Source: Oribacterium sp. KHPX15
GTDB taxonomy: Bacteria > Bacillota > Clostridia > Lachnospirales > Lachnospiraceae
Assembly (NCBI RefSeq): GCF_900107835.1
Contig: NZ_FNRG01000010.1
Span: 35,002-99,001 of the forward strand
DNA: 64,000 nt
Direction: 5' to 3'
Below the pieces are notes generated by a model. It saw only the letters and a program-made list of their open reading frames with translations, did no database searches and was not told where the DNA came from. A program made the translations under genes and the position numbers. Positions within the stretch are counted from its first letter, which is position 1, and each line of letters opens with the position of its first letter. Below, in pieces: positions 58,207 through 64,000 of this stretch.

Positions 58207-58604
58207 ATCTATGGGTTTCTTTGCCCCATTCGGATACTATAATCCGCAAGCTTCTTTACTCACTCGGATTGTATTATCCACAGGTGAGTAGTAGCCCACT
58301 GAGAATGGTTCACACTGATACCTGCGTGACTCAAAACACATAATTTTTAAAGTGAGTCATTGGTTGAGATAAAATTCATTGACTGCAAATTTGATAATAT
58401 CTGATATAGGTCAAGACGGAAGCTAGTCATTGATGACTTCAAACTCAGTAATAACCGATATGAGTCAAGACGGAAGCTAGTCATTGATGACCTCAATTCA
58501 AGAAATCTTCAGGAGAGTCAAACACTGAGTCTTATCAGGATGATTCAAGAGCTTACATTCATCAATCTGAGTCATATTTTTGTGAATCTATCAGTGGATT
58601 AAGA
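58207..58604. repeat. degenerate repeats related to the 54-bp hairpin array and palindrome family
   Basis: No ORF is seen here. Two ~35-bp units starting at 58403 and 58457 are 54 bp apart (GATATRGGTCAAGACGG and AGCTAGTCATTGATGAC type). Their ATATGAGTCAA and AATGACTCA words match the array at 619-920, and the 54-bp spacing is the same. Around 58276-58320 TATCCACAGGTGAG and GAGAATGGTTCACAC look like a decayed dispersed palindrome. Confidence 0.6.
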
Positions 58605-58781
58605 GAAAATGTGAAGAAAATGCAAGGGATGGGTGGCAAGGCTTGCGAGTTGAAAAGACACCTCCGTGGACATGTCAAATCAGTATGCACACACCTGTGC
58701 ATACTGGGCGAACATGTCCACGGAGGTGTCTTTTCAATCTCGTGGGCCGTCACACGTCCCTTGCATTTTCTGTACCATTTC
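58605..58781. repeat. giant palindrome 2 (177 bp)
   Basis: The arms share AGAAAATGCAAGGGA, TTGAAAAGACACCTCCGTGG, ACATGT and AGTATGCAC in the same order, reversed and complemented, with an ACACCT loop (AGTATGCAC, ACACCT, GTGCATACT). Small internal loops lie between. The architecture resembles the 50121-50350 palindrome but the sequence is different. It ends 16 nt from the response regulator stop codon and may terminate or protect its transcript. Confidence 0.92.
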
Positions 58782-58796
58782 ACTACTTTTCCGGTT

Positions 58797-59549
58797 TCAC
58801 CCAACTCTGAACTTGTACCCGATGCCCCAGACAGTAGAGATCTCCCATTCCATGTTGCCGGAGATCTTTTCGCGGAGGCGCTTTATGTGAACGTCCACGG
58901 TGCGGCTGTCACCGGCGAACTCGTAGCCCCATATGTGGTCAAGCAGCTGTTCACGGGTGAAAACCTGATTCGGAGATGAAGCAAGGAAGAACAGAAGCTC
59001 CAGTTCTTTTGGCGGCATCTCTACAGCATGTCCTTTATAGAATACGGAATAATTTGTTTTATTGATGATGAGATCCGTATACTCTATGTAGTTTCCGCTG
59101 CGAAGTGCTTCTTCACCTTCGCTGACGGCATGGCTGCGTGATGAATCTGCTGCTGTCAAAGTAGTCAGCTCCTGTTCGTGCTGATATCTTCTGAGAACAG
59201 CCTTTACACGAGCTACAAGCTCTTTGGATTCAAAGGGCTTTATCATGTAATCATCAGCCCCAAGTTCAAGACCAAGTACCTTGTCAAAGGTTTCGCCCTT
59301 TGCGGAAAGCATGATCACCGGAACCTGACTTGCGGCGCGAAGTCTTCTGCACACTTCATAGCCGTCGATGCCGGGAAGCATGAGATCAAGGATCACAAGA
59401 TTCGGTTTATATTCAGGAAAGAGCCTGAGAGCCTCTTCGCCGTCTTCGGCACACATGGTGTCGAACATTTCCTTTTCGAGATATAAGGAGATGAGCTCTG
59501 AAATATTAGAGTCATCATCTACAATCATAATTCTTTGTTTTTCAGCCAT
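58797..59549 (-). CDS. OmpR/PhoB-family response regulator
   Basis: The 250-residue regulator has a receiver domain with the phospho-acceptor Asp55 in LVILDLMLPG and Asp pair in IVDDD near 10-13, and a C-terminal winged helix (about 150-250) with MPPKELELLFFLASSPNQVFTREQLLDHIWG and RTVDVHIKRLREKI. An extra ~30-residue acidic Ser-rich linker separates the domains. GGGGAGGGGAA before the ATG is a strong ribosome binding site. It probably pairs with the convergent kinase gene at 56706. Confidence 0.92.
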   Translation of the reverse strand: MAEKQRIMIVDDDSNISELISLYLEKEMFDTMCAEDGEEALRLFPEYKPNLVILDLMLPGIDGYEVCRRLRAASQVPVIMLSAKGETFDKVLGLELGADDYMIKPFESKELVARVKAVLRRYQHEQELTTLTAADSSRSHAVSEGEEALRSGNYIEYTDLIINKTNYSVFYKGHAVEMPPKELELLFFLASSPNQVFTREQLLDHIWGYEFAGDSRTVDVHIKRLREKISGNMEWEISTVWGIGYKFRVG

Positions 59550-59569
59550 TTCCCCTCCCCTGAGTCAGA

Positions 59570-59830
59570 CCTCTAACAGATTAATTTTATATTAGATATC
59601 GCGCATTCAGCCAAATGATTAATTTCATATAGATATCGCGCATTCAGCTAAACGATTAAATTCATATAGATGTCACGCATTCAGCTAACAGATTAAATTC
59701 ATATAGATATCGCGCATTCGACTAAATGATTAATATCATATAGATATCGCACATTAGACTAAATGATTAATATCACATAGATATCGCGCATTCAGCCAAA
59801 TGATTATTTTTCATATAGATTCATTCGGTC
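59570..59830. repeat. 37-bp minisatellite upstream of the response regulator gene
   Basis: Six to seven units of exactly 37 bp (GATATCGCGCATTCAGC, AAATGATTAATTTCATATA type) start at about 59595, 59632, 59669, 59706, 59743 and 59780, with mutated edges. The repeat lies between the RR and mutS2 genes. There are no spacers, so it is not a CRISPR array. Each unit holds an ATAGATATCGCG core that could bind a regulator. Confidence 0.9.
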
Positions 59831-59862
59831 AAGCGGGTTTCTGCAAAGCAGATGTGAAACTA

Positions 59863-59888
59863 CCGGCACAATAATTACAGGGTGCCGG
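59863..59888 (-). terminator. hairpin at the end of mutS2
   Basis: CCGGCAC and GTGCCGG, read on the minus strand, follow the stop codon, with a weak T-rich tail (TAGTTTC). Confidence 0.5.
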
Positions 59889-59889
59889 A

Positions 59890-62457
59890 TCACTTTTTGA
59901 ATATTACTATGGTAACACCATCCTGACCTTCGCCGAACTCTCCGAGACGGAAAGACTCAACGTACTTCAGCTTTTTAAGCTGCTGGTGAACTGCCTTCCT
60001 GAGGGCGCCGGTTCCGCGTCCGTGAACCACACGGGCCTGCGGAATATGAGAAAGATAAGCATCATCCAGATATTTCTGGAGCTCGGGAATGGCTTCGGCT
60101 GTGGTCATGCCGATGAGATTGATCTCCGGAGATATGCCCATGGTCTTCTGCATGCGGATATCACCGCCGGAGGTGCTGCCTTTCTTTTTCCTGCCCATAT
60201 TTTCAAGTCCGGGACCGGTTACCTTGCCGGTGTCCACAAGTTCTATATCCCTTACGGATACCTTGGTGCGAATGATTCCGGCGGTTACATAAAGCTCTCC
60301 TTTATGATCCGGAAGCGTGGATACTGTAGCATTGATATCCATGGATGCAACATGAACGGTATCGCCGATGCGAAGGCTCTTTGCGGAAACAGGCTTTGAC
60401 GGCCCCTTGATCTTCTGGGATACTGACATGCTTGCCTGGGTATCCTTCAGCTTTTTGTTCAGGGCAGAACGTGTCTTCTCAGCTTCAAGGGTGGCGGCAC
60501 CGTTCTGCTCCTGACGTCTCAGTTCCTTGACTATGCTGTCTGCGGTTTCCTTTGCGTCCTGAAGAATCTGGGAGGCTTCCTCACGGGCCTTCTGGAGTAT
60601 CTTGTCACGTCCTTTTTCGACACCCTTGGAGTTCTCTCTTGCACGTCTCTTGTATTCTTCAATCTCAGCCTTATAGCGTTCAATCTCCTGTTTTTCACGC
60701 TCTATGGTTACGCGGCTTTCTTCAAGACTCGCGATAACATCTTCGAACTTAACGTCCTCCTTCTCGAGGCGGCTCTTTGCATCATCGATGATGTAACCCG
60801 GAAGTCCCAGCTTCTGTGATATGGCGAAGGCATTGGACTTGCCCGGGATGCCTATGAGCAGTCGATAGGTGGGGCTCAATGTTGTCACATCGAACTCGCA
60901 GGAAGCATTTTCAACACCGGGAGTTGAGAGAGCGTAAACCTTTATTTCCGCATAATGGGTGGTGGCAACAGTCCTGGTCTTCATGTTGTGAAGGAAATTA
61001 AGTATGGCCATGGCAAGGGCGGCACCTTCCGTAGGGTCGGTTCCGGCACCAAGCTCGTCGAAGAGGCAGAGGCTGTGGCTGTCTGCTTTTTCAAGTATCT
61101 TAACTGTATTCGTCATGTGCGCAGAGAAGGTGGACAGGCTCTGTTCGATAGACTGTTCGTCACCGATATCTGCGAAAATTTCTTCAAAAACTGAAAGCTC
61201 GGAGCCCTCGGAGGCCGGGATGAAAAGTCCGGACTGTCCCATGAGCTGAAAAAGACCTATGGTCTTGAGGCAAACGGTTTTACCGCCGGTGTTGGGACCC
61301 GTGATAACCAGCATGTCGAATTCCTTACCGAGATAAACGGTGGTTGGTACAACCTTCTTTGGATCGATAAGCGGGTGCCGTCCGTTAAGGATGGAAATGT
61401 AGTACTTATCGTTAAGCTTCGGCATGGTGGCATGCATGGACTCTGCAAATTTTGCCTTTGCAAAAACAAAATCCAGATGTGCCAGAATTGCGATATCATT
61501 TCTTATGGTTTCTGTATGAGGCATGAGGGATCCGGATAAGGTCTCCAGAACCTTCTCGATTTCCTTCTTTTCTTCTGCCTCCAGTTCCTTGATGTCATTG
61601 TTGAGCTTCACGATGCTCATGGGCTCTATGAATAATGTTGACCCCGTTGAGCTCTGGTCGTGAACCATGCCCTGAAAGCTTGATTTATACTCTGCCTTTA
61701 CCGGAAGACAGTAACGTCCGTCACGCATGGTGATGACTGCGTCCTGAAGCATTGATCTCGAGCTGTTGAGAATGCTGTTGAGAGAAGTGTGTATGCGCTC
61801 CTCGTATACGTGCTTCTTTTTACGCACGGAAAAAAGACCGGCGCTGGCATCGTCAGCAACGGTGTCCTCGGAAAGGATACAGCGGGTGATTTCTTTATTA
61901 ACCGGTGAGAGGGGTTCAATGTCTCTGAAGTAGCCTGAAAGGCTGTCATCACTGCCCACAATTTTTAATTGTGGGAGCCGCGCGGCTTTGAGCGGTTCAG
62001 AAGAATCCGTAAGGATTCTTTCTTTGCCTACAGTGTCCTTGAGCTTCTCAGGATCCGGCTGGTTTTTCGTGTAGTGAGCATTAAGCCGGACAGCTCTCGG
62101 CACAGGTTTCTTTTCCTCAGGTGCCTTCTCGGAGTCTCTTGCATAGGCCTTTGCACGGCCTGCGGCAGTGAGTACTCCGCTTATCTGAAGGAGCTCCGGT
62201 ATGGAAAGAGATGCAGCGATATCAAGTCGTTTGAGACTGTCATTTACATCTCTGACTCCCGAGAAGGAGATATTGCCATGGAGCCCCAGACGAAGCAGGG
62301 CAGCATCTGTTTCCAGAAGATTCTGCTCGATTTCGTTAATGTCTACAGAGGGCAAAAGCTCTTTGACCAGATGTTTACCCATGGGAGAGTTTGCATATCC
62401 CTCGAGGCGTTCCTTTATTTTATTAAATTCCAATGTGTTTAAAGCTTTATCATTCAT
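59890..62457 (-). CDS. mutS2: MutS2 endonuclease/ATPase
   Basis: The start is the ATG at 62455-62457 (855 residues); the frame extends upstream without support. The protein has the MutS-type ATPase with P-loop VITGPNTGGKTVCL and ANFGDIG-like DIGDEQSIEQSLSTFSAHM, STAG loop LFDELGAGTDPTEGAALA, a long coiled coil (about 500-640) and a C-terminal Smr nuclease domain (INLIGMTTAEAIPEL, VVHGRGTGALRKAV). MutS2 suppresses recombination or rescues stalled ribosomes in Firmicutes. A ~55-residue low-complexity insert (about 100-155) sits in the N-terminal region. Confidence 0.93.
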   Translation of the reverse strand: MNDKALNTLEFNKIKERLEGYANSPMGKHLVKELLPSVDINEIEQNLLETDAALLRLGLHGNISFSGVRDVNDSLKRLDIAASLSIPELLQISGVLTAAGRAKAYARDSEKAPEEKKPVPRAVRLNAHYTKNQPDPEKLKDTVGKERILTDSSEPLKAARLPQLKIVGSDDSLSGYFRDIEPLSPVNKEITRCILSEDTVADDASAGLFSVRKKKHVYEERIHTSLNSILNSSRSMLQDAVITMRDGRYCLPVKAEYKSSFQGMVHDQSSTGSTLFIEPMSIVKLNNDIKELEAEEKKEIEKVLETLSGSLMPHTETIRNDIAILAHLDFVFAKAKFAESMHATMPKLNDKYYISILNGRHPLIDPKKVVPTTVYLGKEFDMLVITGPNTGGKTVCLKTIGLFQLMGQSGLFIPASEGSELSVFEEIFADIGDEQSIEQSLSTFSAHMTNTVKILEKADSHSLCLFDELGAGTDPTEGAALAMAILNFLHNMKTRTVATTHYAEIKVYALSTPGVENASCEFDVTTLSPTYRLLIGIPGKSNAFAISQKLGLPGYIIDDAKSRLEKEDVKFEDVIASLEESRVTIEREKQEIERYKAEIEEYKRRARENSKGVEKGRDKILQKAREEASQILQDAKETADSIVKELRRQEQNGAATLEAEKTRSALNKKLKDTQASMSVSQKIKGPSKPVSAKSLRIGDTVHVASMDINATVSTLPDHKGELYVTAGIIRTKVSVRDIELVDTGKVTGPGLENMGRKKKGSTSGGDIRMQKTMGISPEINLIGMTTAEAIPELQKYLDDAYLSHIPQARVVHGRGTGALRKAVHQQLKKLKYVESFRLGEFGEGQDGVTIVIFKK

Positions 62458-62522
62458 GCAATTCAGTATAGCAAATGAGGAAGGCTTTTGCCACTTACTA
62501 AAAGCTGTCGGTTTTCGTGCTG

Positions 62523-62582
62523 CCGGGTTATACACCGGGGAAGGTTCTCGCGGGCGAGAACCTTCCCCGATGGATAACCCGG
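62523..62582. repeat. dispersed palindrome family, copy 5
   Basis: CCGGGTTATACACCGGGGAA, GGTTCTCGCGGGCGAGAACC and TTCCCCGATGGATAACCCGG give a ~27-bp stem. It lies between the divergent mutS2 and HtrA-like genes. Confidence 0.92.
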
Positions 62583-62639
62583 TGGAATTCCGTTTGCACT
62601 TTCTTGCGTGTATCCTACAGGTTGTATATAATAAGTGCT

Positions 62640-64000
62640 ATGGGAGAAAACGACTTTATAAAAGAGAATATTGTGGGACGAAAAGAGGGCTGGAAAAAGA
62701 CGACCAGGCACTATATCAGGATCGCTTTTTCGGCACTTTTATTTGGTGTACTCAGCGCCGGAACATTTGCGGCTACAAGGCCGTTGTTTTCCGATTTTTT
62801 CCATAATGAAGAGCAGGAAACGGTTAAATTTGAGACAGGATCAATGCCGGAGGAGACTGAACCGGAAACTGAAACCGGGTCAGAAACCACAGAGGAGGTT
62901 ACCGAGCCTTCTGAGGCAGAAACCACAGAGGAGGTTACTGAATCCCCTGAGCCGGAAACCACAGAGGAGGTTACTGAAGCTCCGGAAACGGATACTGCCG
63001 TTGAGACTGTACCTATAGAAGAAGTGGTAAGGGACGAAGTACGTAACTATGAGTACAATATCGAAGATTACAAACGCCTGAACAACACATTGAAAAAGGT
63101 GGCTCTCAGCGCGGATTATGCTCTCACAGAGGTCAGGAGTCGTGTTACAGATACGGACCTTTTTGGAGAGCATGTAAAATCAGGAAGCAGTGCCTCAGGT
63201 GTGATTATAGCCAGAACCTCCGGGGAGATACTTATCCTTACAACAGATTCGGTTCTTAAGGATGCAGGTGATATTGAGGTGGTATTCTATGGAGGCAGAA
63301 CCTACAGCGCTTCAGTTAAGGCTGTTGATGAAACGGATGGAATAGCGGTAGTCACAGTTCCTTTATCAACCATTACATTCAGGGACAGTCAGGTTATCAA
63401 AAACATAGAGATCGGTGATTCTTCAATGCTTCAGAGGGGAGATATGATCCTTGCGGTGGGAGCCCCTGCGGGAGCCTACGGTTCATCCACCGTGGGGTCT
63501 GTAGCTTCAGTTTCCTACGATGAGATCCAGGTAGACGGCTATTTTAAGGATATGATCGCAGATGTAGACATTGACCCGAAGTATGGCAGCTTTGTTATAA
63601 ATACTGCCGGAGAGCTGGTGGGATGGCTTGATTCGGATGAAAGTGATGCAGAGGGTTATCACAGAATAAAGGGTATTTCGGATTATATCGATGAGATTGA
63701 AACCATCTCCAATGGTACGAGATATCCGTATCTCGGTATCAGAGCCCAGGAGCTCACGTCCGATATTACCGATGAAATCACTGAGGCGGATTTTCCGAAG
63801 GAGGGGCTGTATATCCAGTCCTGCGTCAAAAACTCTCCTGCCTATAATGCAGGTATTCAGAATGGGGACGTTCTTGTGAAGTTAAATGATGAAGAGATCA
63901 AAAGTATCTCTGACTATGAAACTGCACTCAGGAAGCTGACCGGTGAAGAGCAGGCCGTGATCACTATCATAAGGCAAAACGGATCGGGGTACCAGGAGGC
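62640..64000 (+). CDS. HtrA-like PDZ protein lacking catalytic residues (partial)
   Basis: The ORF begins at the ATG at 62640 and runs off the window end without a stop (453 codons here). It has a cytoplasmic N-terminus, one membrane helix (about 27-47), a Glu/Thr-rich linker with the repeat ETTEEVTE, a trypsin-like fold (about 145-345) and a PDZ domain (about 360-453; PYLGIRAQELTSDI, LYIQSCVKNSPAYNAGIQNGD). Compared with HtrA, the His motif (TNxHV) reads LTTDSVL and the Ser motif (GNSGGPL) reads KYGSFVI, so two of three catalytic residues are absent. The Asp motif ETDGIAVV is kept. It is probably a pseudoprotease that scaffolds or senses. Confidence 0.75.
   Translation, partial: MGENDFIKENIVGRKEGWKKTTRHYIRIAFSALLFGVLSAGTFAATRPLFSDFFHNEEQETVKFETGSMPEETEPETETGSETTEEVTEPSEAETTEEVTESPEPETTEEVTEAPETDTAVETVPIEEVVRDEVRNYEYNIEDYKRLNNTLKKVALSADYALTEVRSRVTDTDLFGEHVKSGSSASGVIIARTSGEILILTTDSVLKDAGDIEVVFYGGRTYSASVKAVDETDGIAVVTVPLSTITFRDSQVIKNIEIGDSSMLQRGDMILAVGAPAGAYGSSTVGSVASVSYDEIQVDGYFKDMIADVDIDPKYGSFVINTAGELVGWLDSDESDAEGYHRIKGISDYIDEIETISNGTRYPYLGIRAQELTSDITDEITEADFPKEGLYIQSCVKNSPAYNAGIQNGDVLVKLNDEEIKSISDYETALRKLTGEEQAVITIIRQNGSGYQE

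Noticed and set aside
59570-59830. CRISPR-like periodic repeat
   Set aside because: Units are contiguous 37-bp repeats with no variable spacers and no cas genes nearby.
62201-62806. 201-codon frame over the start of mutS2 and the palindrome
   Set aside because: It crosses the mutS2 start region and a palindrome repeat, with no ribosome binding site or domain.

Overview
The window looks like a chromosomal segment of a member of the Lachnospiraceae (Clostridia, Bacillota). This is inferred from gene content: a PPi-type phosphofructokinase, ECF transport, GH25 and NlpC/P60 wall enzymes, a choline-binding-repeat protein, a CIRCE operator, a CRE-type operator and low-GC Gram-positive promoters and ribosome binding sites. 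No species is named. Almost all of the sequence is ordinary housekeeping and cell-envelope coding. No prophage, transposase, rRNA operon or CRISPR array was seen. Intergenic regions are unusually rich in palindromes, tandem repeats and structured leaders.

Layout. 1-2.8 kb: divIC, tilS, hpt, with a 54-bp hairpin array. 2.9-5.4 kb: a GH13 glucan hydrolase and a tRNA cluster (Gly-TCC, Phe-GAA, Gly-GCC). 5.4-9.6 kb: an orphan MNT nucleotidyltransferase, a clostripain-type lipoprotein protease and a small lipoprotein. 9.7-14.7 kb: PPi-phosphofructokinase under a CRE-like site, an SH3/NlpC wall enzyme, an FtsL-like protein, then about 0.7 kb without ORFs that has its own promoter and terminator and looks like a large structured RNA. 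14.7-20.7 kb: MATE pump, nucleoside phosphorylase-like protein, SPL-like radical SAM protein, SDR, PanE. 20.9-27.4 kb: a six-gene operon (NRAMP-like carrier without metal motifs, PxpB, PxpC, biotin carrier protein, biotin carboxylase, PxpA), probably for 5-oxoproline use. 27.7-33.6 kb: hypothetical protein, nitronate monooxygenase-like protein, Lon under CIRCE control, secreted SGNH hydrolase. 33.8-35.3 kb: a split HipA kinase/HTH-HipS module with matching operators. 35.3-39.8 kb: an LRR/VWA/MoxR trio. 39.9-44.8 kb: TRIC channel, uridine-kinase-like protein, ECF transporter. 45-53 kb: isochorismatase-like hydrolase, L,D-transpeptidase, NlpC/P60, ArsR, NSS transporter, GH25, choline-binding protein. 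53-64 kb: nucleotidyltransferase, DUF5711-like protein, ROK glucokinase, a convergent sensor kinase and regulator, MutS2, and a protease-dead HtrA-like protein cut by the window end.

Main points of interest. (1) The candidate large RNA at 14028-14720. (2) A conserved ~65-nt 5' leader motif shared by at least four unrelated genes (MATE, PanE, SGNH hydrolase, HipA-like kinase). (3) A dispersed ~46-bp palindrome family whose ends resemble DnaA boxes. (4) Two giant hairpins (230 and 177 bp) and a 54-bp hairpin repeat found at both ends of the window. (5) The Pxp/biotin-carboxylase operon. (6) The split HipA module with an operator inside its promoter spacer. (7) Recurrent in-frame, low-complexity insertions in otherwise conserved enzymes.

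All calls come from reading the sequence and recalled family knowledge. No database search was run.
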